Program-made: the position numbers and the translations under genes
Assembly: GCF_000688015.1 (NCBI RefSeq)
Contig: NZ_JIAD01000001.1
Coordinates: forward strand, 744,001-808,000
DNA from: Eubacterium sp. AB3007
GTDB taxonomy: Bacteria > Bacillota > Clostridia > Peptostreptococcales > Anaerovoracaceae
Direction of reading: 5' to 3'
DNA: 64,000 nt
The notes under the pieces: model-generated
Database searches by the model: none
What the model was told of the DNA's origin: nothing
What the model saw: the letters and a program-made list of their open reading frames with translations, nothing else
In this document: positions 33,883-42,677 of the stretch, one piece after another
Numbering within the stretch: position 1 is the first letter of the stretch
Layout of the letters: each line of letters starts with the position of its first letter

Positions 33883-35727
33883 TTACTTAAAATACTCCCG
33901 GATGTTTTCCGCGACCTGCCTGGTGACCGAGGGAAGCTCCATGAGTTCCTCCATCGTAGCTGCTTTCACACCTTCTACAGACTTGAAGTGATACAGGAGT
34001 TCGTTCCGCCGCTTGGGCCCCACGCCCGGGATCTCATCCAGCACGGAGTGGATGGCATTCTTCCCGTGCAACTTGTGGTGGTAGTCAATGGCGTATCGAT
34101 GGACTTCCTCCTGGATCGTCCCCGCATAGCTGAACAGCACCTGGTGATCCGCCAAAGGCAACTCCCGTCCATCATCAAACACGATGGCCCTGGTGCGATG
34201 AGCATCGTCCTTGGCCATCCCCACCACGGGAATCGGAAGGCGCATGGCATCCAGAATCTTTTTTGCGGCGTGGACCTGGCCCAGGCCCCCGTCCATCATA
34301 ATGATATCCGGCAACGTAGAAAAGCCCGGATCCCCGGCTAGCGCATGTTTGTACCGACGGTACAGCACCTCCTGAAGGCTGCCGTAATCGTCTGCGCCCT
34401 CGATGGTCCGGATCCGGAATCGCCGGTAGTCTTTCTTTACCTTGTTCAGTCCGCTGAACACCACCATGGCGCCCACGGAATCCACTCCGTTGGTATTGGA
34501 GATATCGTAGGATTCCACCCGCACCGGGCTATTCTCCTGTCCGGGAGCACGGGGGCATCCCACCATAGACAACAGTCCGTTCATTTCCCTGAGCACCGCC
34601 TGCTGGCGTTCCCGACGGGTCTCTGCCCTTTCCGCAAGAGACTTGGTCATCTCCGCCACATCCTGTCTGGTCAGGTCAAGCAGCGCCTTCTTGTCGCCTT
34701 TCTGCGGCATGTGAATGTGAACCCGGTGTCCCTCCTTGCTGAGAAACTCCTCCAAAAGCTCCTGCTCCGGGAGATCCCTGTCCACCAGGATCTCCCGGGG
34801 CACGGTGGCCCACTGGCTGTAATACTGCTTGATGAAGGCCGCCACCAGATCCTCGGTCTGATCGCTCTCCTCCGCCTGGATGGGAAACGTCTCCCGCCCG
34901 CTCAACTTGCCATCCCTCACCGGGAAGAGTACCATCTGGTCCCCGCTGGTCGTCCGCAAGGGCAGCACGATGTCCATGTCCTTCTTCCCGATCATGGTCA
35001 CACGCTGCGTCTCCGACAAAGCCTCCAGTGCCTTGATGGCATCCCTCCACTTGGCGGCCTCCTCGTAGGCCATGGCCTCCGACGCCTTCTGCATCCTGTC
35101 CTTCAGCCTGTCCAGGAGCGGCCTTGCCTTGCCGGACAGGTACTGCAGAATCTCCTCGATGGTCTCTCGGTAGCGGGCTTTGTCCACCTCTCCAATGCAC
35201 ATCCCCTGGCACTCGCCGATAAAATAATGAAGACAGGGCCGAAACCCTTCCGGGAAACTCGTCTTCCGGCAGCGTTTCAGCGCATAGATGCTCCCGAACA
35301 GATCCACGATCTCATTCACCGCCCCTGCATCACTGTAAGGACCGAAGTACCGGTTCCCATCCTTTTTCAGCAGCCTGGTCTTCACAACCCTGGGGTACTC
35401 CTCCGAAGTGGTGACCACAATGTAGGGGTAGGTCTTGTCATCCCGCAGTAGCACGTTGTACTTAGGCATATACTTCTTGATGAGATTGCATTCCAGAATC
35501 AGGGCTTCCATCTCACTGGAGCATGTGATGTACTCAAACTCCGCAATGCTCCCCACCAGCGCCCGGATCTTGGGGTTGGTCTGATAGGACGTCTGAAAGT
35601 ATTGGCGCACCCGATTCCGCAGAGAAATCGCCTTCCCCACATAGATGACCTGTCCCAGTCTGTCCTTATGCATATAAACTCCCGGGGAATCCGGGAGTTT
35701 TTTGAGGTTTTCTTTGATATCGAACAT
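33883..35727 (-). CDS. uvrC: UvrC, excinuclease ABC subunit C
   Basis: 614 residues from ATG 35727 (GTG 35736 is possible; the ribosome site is weak either way). N-terminal GIY-YIG nuclease (PDSPGVYMHKDRLGQVIYVG), a Cys-rich segment (CRKTSFPEGFRPCLHYFIGEC), a UVR domain, the RNase H-like C-terminal nuclease (ESYDISNTNGVDSVGAMVVF, DGGLGQVHAA) and a terminal helix-hairpin-helix (IPGVGPKRRNELL). Makes both incisions in nucleotide excision repair with UvrA and UvrB. It lies 12 nt after the carboxypeptidase-like gene. Confidence 0.97.
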   Translation of the reverse strand: MFDIKENLKKLPDSPGVYMHKDRLGQVIYVGKAISLRNRVRQYFQTSYQTNPKIRALVGSIAEFEYITCSSEMEALILECNLIKKYMPKYNVLLRDDKTYPYIVVTTSEEYPRVVKTRLLKKDGNRYFGPYSDAGAVNEIVDLFGSIYALKRCRKTSFPEGFRPCLHYFIGECQGMCIGEVDKARYRETIEEILQYLSGKARPLLDRLKDRMQKASEAMAYEEAAKWRDAIKALEALSETQRVTMIGKKDMDIVLPLRTTSGDQMVLFPVRDGKLSGRETFPIQAEESDQTEDLVAAFIKQYYSQWATVPREILVDRDLPEQELLEEFLSKEGHRVHIHMPQKGDKKALLDLTRQDVAEMTKSLAERAETRRERQQAVLREMNGLLSMVGCPRAPGQENSPVRVESYDISNTNGVDSVGAMVVFSGLNKVKKDYRRFRIRTIEGADDYGSLQEVLYRRYKHALAGDPGFSTLPDIIMMDGGLGQVHAAKKILDAMRLPIPVVGMAKDDAHRTRAIVFDDGRELPLADHQVLFSYAGTIQEEVHRYAIDYHHKLHGKNAIHSVLDEIPGVGPKRRNELLYHFKSVEGVKAATMEELMELPSVTRQVAENIREYFK

Positions 35728-35739
35728 TGTTTTCACTTT

Positions 35740-37101
35740 CTATTTCCGACCGAAGTTCCAGTCTCTTTTCCGGTGGTCTTCCTCCTCCAGATACTCCAGT
35801 CTGGCTTTCTCTCGGATCATCTCTCTCCGCTTGCGGGCGCGCTGGCGCTTCAGCCGGGCACGCATGACCAATATCCAGAGAACAAGCAGCAGCAAAACAC
35901 CCAGGATCACCATTATGACGATGGTGGTCTTGTTGGAGATCCCAATATAGGAGGGGAACCAACCCACCTTCACGGCCTCCTTCGCAACAAGGGGTACGCG
36001 GTTGCTGACCTTATCTCCGATGCAGATCTCGTAATACCCAAGCACGTCTCCTTCTTTCACCGGAGCGGTGACTTCTTTCATTTTAAGGTTGTGGCGGATC
36101 AGCTCTTCTGATCCCTCTGCCGGCAAATAGGCATAGCCATCTCTGGCCGTATACGCTGACAGGCTGGTCTTGGCTCCGTGGCGGATCCTCACCTTTCCCA
36201 TCGCCTTGCCCTTACGAACGACCTGTATACCCTGTACATTCTTCTCTGCGTACTCCTCCAGAGTACGGATGTCGGCCTCTCTCTGCAGCTCCTTGTCTGC
36301 CAAAAGGACGATGAACAGGCGCAGCCCATCCTTCCGGGTCCCCACAGCCGTGCTGGCGTGCTCCTGATCGTGTAATCCATCCATACCCGCATAGACGTAA
36401 GCCTTCGGGTCATTCAGAAGCGGAACAGTAGAGGTCAGTGTCCGGCTCCCGTTCTTGTTGGTACGGGGGATCTCGTATTGCTTTGTGCCTGTGATCTTCT
36501 CGATTGTCTCATCGGTCAGAGCCACCCTCAGGATTCGCAGAAAATCCCGGGCAGTCGTATAGGTCTCCTCCGACTTGTATCCGGCGGGATCGCTGAAATG
36601 GGTGTGCTCGCACCCCAGGTTCTTTGCCATCTTGTTCATCTTCTTGACGAACTTACCGGACTTCTTGCCGGAGACACATTCCGACAATGCGTAAGACGCA
36701 TCGTTGCCGCCTCCCATAAGCATTCCGTAGAGGAGTTGCTCCACCGTGATCTTCTCCCCTTTCTTGAGGCCTATAAGTTTCCCGGTCTGAGACGCAGCGT
36801 TCTCCGAGACTTTCACTTCCTTGTCCAGGGGCGTGGTTTGAATCACCACCATGGCGGTGACCAGTTTGGCCAGGCTGTAGGGAGGATGCTTGATCCGGGA
36901 TTCCTTGGAATACACCACCTCTCCCGTGTTCTCGCAGTAGACGATGGCGGACCGCGCAAACAACTGGGGCCCTGCCTCCTTCCCGGCTCTGGCCGCATCC
37001 GGGATCTCGATGCCAGACACATACTGTGCTGGCGTGATGACGATGCACAAAGCCACGATGACCAGGATCGTGATTAACCTTTCAATACGTGCAGAATACA
37101 A
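35740..37101 (-). CDS. D-alanyl-D-alanine carboxypeptidase homologue with degenerate active site
   Basis: 453 residues if read from TTG 37101, which has AAAGGAG ten bases upstream; ATG 37122 has no ribosome site. An N-terminal membrane segment (LITILVIVALCIVITPAQYV) leads to a peptidase S11 (PBP5/DacF) domain. The nucleophile motif SxxK is intact (YSLAKLVTAM), but the SxN motif reads GGN (LMGGGNDASY) and the KTG triad, expected in DGIKTGYT, reads LHDQEH. A C-terminal PBP5_C domain and a final membrane helix (TTIVIMVILGVLLLLVLWIL) with basic tail follow. Probably catalytically weak or inactive; may bind peptidoglycan. Confidence 0.85.
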   Translation of the reverse strand: MYSARIERLITILVIVALCIVITPAQYVSGIEIPDAARAGKEAGPQLFARSAIVYCENTGEVVYSKESRIKHPPYSLAKLVTAMVVIQTTPLDKEVKVSENAASQTGKLIGLKKGEKITVEQLLYGMLMGGGNDASYALSECVSGKKSGKFVKKMNKMAKNLGCEHTHFSDPAGYKSEETYTTARDFLRILRVALTDETIEKITGTKQYEIPRTNKNGSRTLTSTVPLLNDPKAYVYAGMDGLHDQEHASTAVGTRKDGLRLFIVLLADKELQREADIRTLEEYAEKNVQGIQVVRKGKAMGKVRIRHGAKTSLSAYTARDGYAYLPAEGSEELIRHNLKMKEVTAPVKEGDVLGYYEICIGDKVSNRVPLVAKEAVKVGWFPSYIGISNKTTIVIMVILGVLLLLVLWILVMRARLKRQRARKRREMIREKARLEYLEEEDHRKRDWNFGRK

Positions 37102-37176
37102 TGGCTGCCCGCTCCTTTCCATTCAACTATCTAACATATTATTATAGTATATCCATCGTGAGATTTCAACAGCGTC

Positions 37177-37211
37177 GAAAAAAGAAAACAGGGGCACCTC
37201 TGTGCCCCTGT
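37177..37211 (-). terminator. Terminator of serC
   Basis: ACAGGGGCAC/GTGCCCCTGT stem, loop of four, followed by a T-rich stretch on the minus strand. Confidence 0.88.
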
Positions 37212-37229
37212 AAGGTCTGCGCCTTGGTG

Positions 37230-38324
37230 TTATTTTTTCTCTGCTTCGAATTTCTTCATCAGGTCAATCAGCGCGTCTACGCCCTCTTCAGGCATAGCAT
37301 TGTAGATGCTGGCTCTCAGGCCGCCAACAGAACGATGTCCCTTCAGATTGATCAGGCCGTTCTCCTTGGCCAGCGCGATGAATTCCTTGTCGAGATCGGG
37401 ATCTCCGGTGACAAAGGTGACGTTCATGAGAGATCTGTCTTCCTTCTCAACGGTGCCCTTGAACAGGCTGCTCTCATCGATGGCATCGTACAGCTTCTGT
37501 GCCTTGCGGATGTCCTTCTCGTGCATGGCCTTGACACCACCGTTGGCAAGCAGATACTTGAACACTTCACCTGCTACATAGATGGAGAAGCAAGGCGGGG
37601 TGTTGTACATGGAGCCCTTCTCATCGTGGATCTTGTAGTCAAGATAGACCGGTGTTCCCTCCGGAGCATGGCCGATCAGGTCCTTACGGATGATTACGAT
37701 GGTCACGCCGGCGGGAGCCACGTTCTTCTGAGCGCCAGCCCATACGCATGCGAACTTGGACCAATCGATCTCCTCGCTCAGGATACAGGAGGACATATCC
37801 GCAACGAGAGGGATATCTCCTGTGTCAGGAATGTACGGGAACTTGGATCCATAGATGGTGTTGTTGTAGCAGATGTAGACATAGTCTGCATCCTCTCTGA
37901 AGTCTTCCTTACTCACCTTCGGGATGTAAGAGAAGGTCTTGTCTTCAGAACTGGCAACGCAACGGATGTCGCCGAACTTGCAGGCTTCCTTATATGCCTT
38001 CTTGGCCCACTGACCGGTCACGATGTAGTCAGCCTTCTTGGAGTTTCTGAGGAGATTGATCGGAACCATCGAGAACTGCAGTGTACCGCCACCCTGAAGG
38101 AAAAGTACGCTGTAGTCATCCGGAATGTTCAGCAAGGTTCTCAGATCAGCTTCTGCCTCATCGATGATCTTCTGATACTCTGCGGAACGGTGGCTCATCT
38201 CCATAACGGACTGTCCGGTCCCCTTGTAGTTCAGAAGATCCTTCTGAACGTTCTCGAGAACTTCCAGCGGAAGCACGGACGGACCTGCAGAGAAGTTAAA
38301 CACTCTGTCGTACTTATTGCTCAT
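37230..38324 (-). CDS. serC: Phosphoserine aminotransferase
   Basis: 364 residues, class V aminotransferase of SerC length. Begins RVFNFSAGPSVLPLEVLENV; the PLP lysine is in WAGAQKNVAPAGVTIV. Converts 3-phosphohydroxypyruvate plus glutamate to 3-phosphoserine. It is transcribed divergently from serA, the preceding step of the serine pathway, with interleaved promoters. A phosphoserine phosphatase is not seen in the window. Confidence 0.97.
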   Translation of the reverse strand: MSNKYDRVFNFSAGPSVLPLEVLENVQKDLLNYKGTGQSVMEMSHRSAEYQKIIDEAEADLRTLLNIPDDYSVLFLQGGGTLQFSMVPINLLRNSKKADYIVTGQWAKKAYKEACKFGDIRCVASSEDKTFSYIPKVSKEDFREDADYVYICYNNTIYGSKFPYIPDTGDIPLVADMSSCILSEEIDWSKFACVWAGAQKNVAPAGVTIVIIRKDLIGHAPEGTPVYLDYKIHDEKGSMYNTPPCFSIYVAGEVFKYLLANGGVKAMHEKDIRKAQKLYDAIDESSLFKGTVEKEDRSLMNVTFVTGDPDLDKEFIALAKENGLINLKGHRSVGGLRASIYNAMPEEGVDALIDLMKKFEAEKK

Positions 38325-38430
38325 AATACTGTCCCCCTATTACACTAATATTGAACATATTGAAACAAATTATTCGTTGAGATTTAGGTATAAGAAATAA
38401 AAATATTGTCCATACCAAATCTTTTAGTTT

Positions 38431-38477
38431 ATTATATCACCCAATGTATTGAAAGTAAAGATTTTGCGTGATATAAT
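38431..38477. promoter_or_regulatory. Interleaved divergent promoters of serC and serA
   Basis: serA (plus): TTGAAA 38449-38454, 17-base spacer, TATAAT 38472-38477. serC (minus): TTTACT 38454-38459, 17-base spacer, TATAAT 38431-38436. The two -35 boxes share base 38454, so polymerase can occupy only one promoter at a time. Confidence 0.8.
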
Positions 38478-38523
38478 TTACGAAAGAATATACAGTTTCT
38501 ATACTGAATGGAGGTTGATTATC

Positions 38524-39657
38524 ATGTACAACATCGCAACATTGAACAAGATCTCTCCGGTTGGTCTTGCTCACCTCACAGACAACTATCAGGTATCTGA
38601 TGATCTGGCTGCAGCAAACGGAATTCTGGTCAGAAGTCAGGATATGCATGAGATGGACTTTTCCGAGTCCCTGTATGCTATCGGCAGAGCAGGTGCCGGT
38701 GTCAATAACATTCCGCTTGACAAGTGCGCTGACCAAGGCATCGTCGTTTTCAACACTCCGGGTGCCAACGCCAACGCCGTCAAGGAACTGGTCATCGCTG
38801 GCCTCTTCCTCTCCGCCAGAAACATTCCTGCCGCACTGGCCTGGGCAAAGACCCTGACCACCGATGTAGGCAAGGCTGTCGAAAAAGGAAAGAAACAGTT
38901 TGCCGGCAAGGAGATCCAAGGCAAGACTCTGGCGGTTTATGGCCTGGGCGCCATCGGTGTCATGGTGTCCAATTCCGCTGCCGCTCTGGGCATGGACGTA
39001 GTTGGCTATGACCCCTTCTTCACCCCGAAGAACGCGCACAACCTTTGCTCTTGCGTCAAGGTCGTCGGAGATCCTAAGGATATGCTGGCGGACGCAGACT
39101 ATGTGACCATCCACGTTCCGGCTTCCCCGGCTACCAATGGCATGATCAACGCTGAGGTATTCGACCAGATGAAGGACGGCGCCGTGGTTCTGAACTTCTC
39201 CCGTGACAAGCTGGTCAACGAGGCTGACCTGTTGGCAGCACTGGAGAGCGGCAAGATCAGTGAGTACATCACCGACTTTGGTACCGATGGTCTCGTTGGC
39301 AAGGATGGCGTCGTGATCCTGCCACACCTGGGTGCATCCACCGCGGAAGCAGAAGACAATTGTGCCACCATCGCAGTGAACGAGATCATGGACTACATCG
39401 AGAACGGAAACGTCACCAACTCGGTCAACTTCCCGGCAGCCAGCCTGGGTGCACGCAAGGGTGACACCAGAATCGCTGTCCTGACCAAGGGCGTTGAGAA
39501 TCCGGTAGACGCTGTCGTGAAGAACATCGGCGTTACTGTAAGCGGCGTAGCCGGTGGCTCCAAAGGCGACTACGGTTACGTACTGGTTTCCACCAGCGAC
39601 GATGTTGCAGATGCACCGGCCATCGAAGGCGCAGTCCGCGTAAGAGTGATCAAATAA
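38524..39657 (+). CDS. serA: D-3-phosphoglycerate dehydrogenase (short form with ACT-like tail)
   Basis: 377 residues from ATG 38524 (GGAGG upstream). A 2-hydroxyacid dehydrogenase: NAD-binding VYGLGAIGVMVSNSAAALGM, catalytic Arg in NFSRDKLVNE, Glu in DFGTDG region and His in LPHLGASTAEAEDN. The C-terminal ~75 residues (KGVENPVDAVVKNIGVTVSG) look like an ACT-type regulatory domain. Catalyses the first step of serine synthesis. Divergent to serC. Confidence 0.95.
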   Translation: MYNIATLNKISPVGLAHLTDNYQVSDDLAAANGILVRSQDMHEMDFSESLYAIGRAGAGVNNIPLDKCADQGIVVFNTPGANANAVKELVIAGLFLSARNIPAALAWAKTLTTDVGKAVEKGKKQFAGKEIQGKTLAVYGLGAIGVMVSNSAAALGMDVVGYDPFFTPKNAHNLCSCVKVVGDPKDMLADADYVTIHVPASPATNGMINAEVFDQMKDGAVVLNFSRDKLVNEADLLAALESGKISEYITDFGTDGLVGKDGVVILPHLGASTAEAEDNCATIAVNEIMDYIENGNVTNSVNFPAASLGARKGDTRIAVLTKGVENPVDAVVKNIGVTVSGVAGGSKGDYGYVLVSTSDDVADAPAIEGAVRVRVIK

Positions 39658-39689
39658 CCAGATAGCATCTCAACAGAGATGAAGCGGAG

Positions 39690-39717
39690 GCCGTCGCAGC
39701 GATGCGGCGGCTTTTTT
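39690..39717 (+). terminator. Terminator of serA
   Basis: GC-rich stem GCCGTCGC.../...GCGGCGGC followed by TTTTTT, 30 nt after the serA stop. Confidence 0.75.
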
Positions 39718-39727
39718 CATACACCGC

Positions 39728-39786
39728 TTATGGCAAAATCACCTATGCTTATGGCTCTGCCATAAGCCTAGGTGATTTTGCCATAA
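39728..39786. repeat. 59-nt near-perfect palindrome
   Basis: 28-base arms (39728-39755 and 39759-39786) with one mismatch and a 3-nt loop (TCT). Each arm begins and ends with TTATGGC or its complement, so the arm itself contains a repeated heptamer. It lies between the convergent serA and NlpC/P60 genes, after serA's terminator, and has no T tract. Confidence 0.9.
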
Positions 39787-39813
39787 ACTGCGTATCAACC
39801 CCCCCAGCCCAGC

Positions 39814-39840
39814 AAAAAAAAAGAGAGCCGAAGCTCTCTT
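39814..39840 (-). terminator. Terminator of the NlpC/P60 gene
   Basis: AAGAGAGC CGAA GCTCTCTT stem-loop followed by nine T on the minus strand. Confidence 0.9.
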
Positions 39841-39848
39841 CATCATTT

Positions 39849-40868
39849 CTATCCCAGTATTCGACGAACCGTCATAATCCTCTTGCCGTTGTACCCGATG
39901 GTAGACACGGTGATCCCGTGGGACTCGTCCATCGCGTGGACCAGCTTGTTATCTCCGATGTAAATGCCGATGTGTCCGTAATAGCAGATCAGATCGCCCG
40001 GCTGCGCCTCGTCCAGAGAGACATCCACTCCGTAGGCTCGATCCGCTCCCGCGTCATGGGGAAGTCCAATGCCAAAGTGATCATACACTGCCAGCACAAA
40101 ACCGGAACAATCCGCACCGTTGGTCAGGCTCACTCCACCCCACTTGTAGGGATTGCCTACCCACTTCAGGGCGTAGTCTGCTACCTGCTGCCCTGCTTCC
40201 TTACTATATGTCGCTCCCAGATGCGTATTAGTGTCACCCTTGGCACCATCTTCCACCTTGGTTCCCTGGACGGTGACCTCATCCACAGGTTTCTCCACTA
40301 CCTGTCTGTCGACAACTTCCGACTCAACGATCTCACCGTTGACGGAGGTCGCTTCTACGGTAAGCTGTTCTGTGCCCTTCTCTCCCTTCTGGGCGACACC
40401 AACAGTGTTCAGAGCTGCTTCCTTGGACTTCTTGACCACCTTCTTGTACTTGACCGCCTTCTTCCGCTTGACGGTCTGGTTGGTGGTCACCTTGACCAGG
40501 GATTCCTCCCCGTCCTTCCCCAGGATAGTCTCTGCTGCCTCCTTAGCAGAGGAGACCGCCGGCTTCTTGTCCAGTTTTCCGTAGTAGACCTTCTTGGACT
40601 GAATGGCCGGATCTACTGAAACCTTCACGTTTTTGGCATTCTCTTCCTGAAAAGCCTTCTCAACGAGTTTCCTGGTCTTGCTCACCTTCCCCTCCGTCTT
40701 CACAGAGGCTACGGTCTTCCCTCCAACGCTGATCTCGTAGAAATCGGCAGCCGTGTAGGTGCCGATCACAAAGGACAGGACTACTGCGAGCGCAATCAAC
40801 TCAACGCCCATGATCAGCAACAGCCTCCTCGGCGTCAGTCCCTTCTTATTCACGAGGTGTTTTCTCAT
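39849..40868 (-). CDS. Membrane-anchored G5-domain / NlpC-P60 endopeptidase
   Basis: 339 residues from ATG 40868 (AAGGAG seven bases upstream). One N-terminal membrane anchor (LLLIMGVELIALAVVLSFVI), a Lys-rich extracellular stretch, a G5-like domain (about 155-205, GTEQLTVEATSVNGEIVESE), and a C-terminal NlpC/P60 domain with catalytic Cys in NGADCSGFVLAVY, His in YYGHIGIYIG and a third polar residue near HAMDESHG. Cleaves stem peptides of peptidoglycan at the cell surface. Monocistronic. Confidence 0.93.
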   Translation of the reverse strand: MRKHLVNKKGLTPRRLLLIMGVELIALAVVLSFVIGTYTAADFYEISVGGKTVASVKTEGKVSKTRKLVEKAFQEENAKNVKVSVDPAIQSKKVYYGKLDKKPAVSSAKEAAETILGKDGEESLVKVTTNQTVKRKKAVKYKKVVKKSKEAALNTVGVAQKGEKGTEQLTVEATSVNGEIVESEVVDRQVVEKPVDEVTVQGTKVEDGAKGDTNTHLGATYSKEAGQQVADYALKWVGNPYKWGGVSLTNGADCSGFVLAVYDHFGIGLPHDAGADRAYGVDVSLDEAQPGDLICYYGHIGIYIGDNKLVHAMDESHGITVSTIGYNGKRIMTVRRILG

Positions 40869-41007
40869 GCACATTCTCCTTGTTCAGTACGGTGATCCGC
40901 ATCCCCTCACGCAAAGATCACCTAACCAAATGTTCTCTGATTTATATTATACTATATACACACCAAAGTCAACAAAAAACGCTTTTCTTCACAGAAACCA
41001 CACAATC

Positions 41008-41053
41008 AAAAAAGCGCATATTTGTTTAAATTTCAACCCTTATGCGCTTTTTC
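41008..41053 (-). terminator. Terminator of the rdgB-YihY-radical SAM-kinase operon
   Basis: AAAAAGCGCATA/TATGCGCTTTTT stem with a 20-nt loop and T tract on the minus strand, beyond the kinase stop at 41120. Confidence 0.85.
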
Positions 41054-41119
41054 AATTCTTAACATTCCTTAAGAAATAAATATTCAGATTTGAATTTTTA
41101 TTACGCCTCACGCATACAC

Positions 41120-42055
41120 TCAACGATCTCGTCTTGTGTTCGCTAGCAAATGGCGGTTCCCCTTGGCCACCATGAGCCGGATTGCACCTCGGTTATTCCT
41201 GATGAGGATGTGATCTGCACCAGGCTGGTACTCCCCGTCAAGGGTCCATGGGATGTTCTCCGTCGCCTGTACTTCAACCTCACTGCTGCTGAAAAAGTCC
41301 ATCATGGGACAGGAGTCCACCTTTCCCATGGTAAGCGCCATGGTGATCTGCGCAAGCTCGATGGGGTTCCTGGGAGCCCGGATGAGGAGCACCTCGAATT
41401 TTCCATCGTTCATGTCCACCAGTTCTTCCTTCAGGGTGAGTACCCCGCCCATAGAGGTGGAGTTGCAGACCGCTCCGAACAGATACTTTTCATCGTAGAT
41501 CCTGTCATTCTGGACATCCCGTATGGTCAGATCCAGAGGTTTTATGGATGGAATGTCCTTTATTCCTTCTAATATATAGGCGGTATGGCCCAGGAGATTC
41601 TTCAGATCCTGAGGGACGCTGTAAGATGTCGAGGTGAATGCCCCGAAGGAAGCCACATAGGAAAAGTAACGATTGTTGAAACTACCGATATCCAGATCGA
41701 GAGGTTCCCCACCCACGATATCCTTCGCTGCCTCTACCAGACGCTTGGGAATACCGATGCTGGAAGCGAAATCATTGGTAGTCCCGGAGGGAATATAGCC
41801 GATCGGAATATTCAGATTGGCCTCCAGCACACCTTCCACCACCTCATTGAAGGTGCCATCTCCACCGATACAGGCCACCAAATCGAACTCTCCGCCACGC
41901 TCTCTGGCAAAGACAGTGCCGTCTCCTCGCTGTGCTGTGGTGGCGACTACCACCTCATAGCCCGCTCTGCAGAAAACATCCGCGATCCTGACAAAGTATG
42001 CGTTAGCATGTTTTCTTCCCGCATTAGGATTGATGATAATCAGTACTCTCTTCAT
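41120..42055 (-). CDS. Diacylglycerol kinase-family lipid kinase
   Basis: 311 residues. The catalytic domain signature GGDGTFNEVVEGVL (ATP-binding GGDGT) and the N-terminal INPNAGRKHA match DgkB/YegS-type lipid kinases; the C-terminal beta-sandwich follows. It phosphorylates diacylglycerol or a related lipid at the membrane. Last gene of the rdgB-YihY-radical SAM-kinase operon, 10 nt after the radical SAM gene. Confidence 0.93.
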   Translation of the reverse strand: MKRVLIIINPNAGRKHANAYFVRIADVFCRAGYEVVVATTAQRGDGTVFARERGGEFDLVACIGGDGTFNEVVEGVLEANLNIPIGYIPSGTTNDFASSIGIPKRLVEAAKDIVGGEPLDLDIGSFNNRYFSYVASFGAFTSTSYSVPQDLKNLLGHTAYILEGIKDIPSIKPLDLTIRDVQNDRIYDEKYLFGAVCNSTSMGGVLTLKEELVDMNDGKFEVLLIRAPRNPIELAQITMALTMGKVDSCPMMDFFSSSEVEVQATENIPWTLDGEYQPGADHILIRNNRGAIRLMVAKGNRHLLANTRRDR

Positions 42056-42065
42056 TAATAATCTC

Positions 42066-42677
42066 CTATCTCACTCTGAATGTCACTCCGATCCGGTGTG
42101 CCATCTGCGCACATTTCTCGATATCTGCCCGGGGGATCACTCCAACCACCGACATGGCCACCGAGGGAACGTAAGCTTTGACGTCCTTGGTAAACTGAAG
42201 CATCGCATTATAGGCATCCGGGCCGAAGGTTGGATGACAAAGCTCTGTATACTTTTGGGCGTCAGACTGATTCAGACTGACAGACACCGCATCGATTACC
42301 CCCTCCAGCATAGGGGCAGTCTCCTTTCCGTTGATCAGATCGGCAAGACCATTGGTGTTGATCCGAACCTTCAGATGGGTATGGGCCTTTACATAGGCTG
42401 CGATGGCCAGCAGGTCTTCCAACCGCTCTGTGGGCTCACCGTACCCGCAGAATACAAGTTCATCGTACGCTGAAAGATCCCAGTCTCCCAACATCTCCAG
42501 AACCTCATCCACGGTAGGTTCCCTTTTCAGCCAAAGAGAATCCGCCGTACCCAAACCCTCCGTCATATTCCGGATACAGAAATCACACCTGCACGGACAG
42601 CGATTGGTGAGGTTGACATAAAGACCGCTTCCATAATCGTAGAGCACACTCCCGATCTCTTCTCTGTAATCACTCAT
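42066..42677 (-). CDS. TatD-associated-type radical SAM protein
   Basis: 203 residues. The CX3CX2C cluster motif is NRCPCRCDFCIRN and the SAM-contact glycine motif is VFCGYGEPTERLEDL. The small size, the MTEGLG loop and the conserved overall pattern match the TatD-associated radical SAM family, whose reaction is unknown; no tatD gene is in the window. Overlaps the YihY gene stop by 8 nt. Confidence 0.88.
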   Translation of the reverse strand: MSDYREEIGSVLYDYGSGLYVNLTNRCPCRCDFCIRNMTEGLGTADSLWLKREPTVDEVLEMLGDWDLSAYDELVFCGYGEPTERLEDLLAIAAYVKAHTHLKVRINTNGLADLINGKETAPMLEGVIDAVSVSLNQSDAQKYTELCHPTFGPDAYNAMLQFTKDVKAYVPSVAMSVVGVIPRADIEKCAQMAHRIGVTFRVR

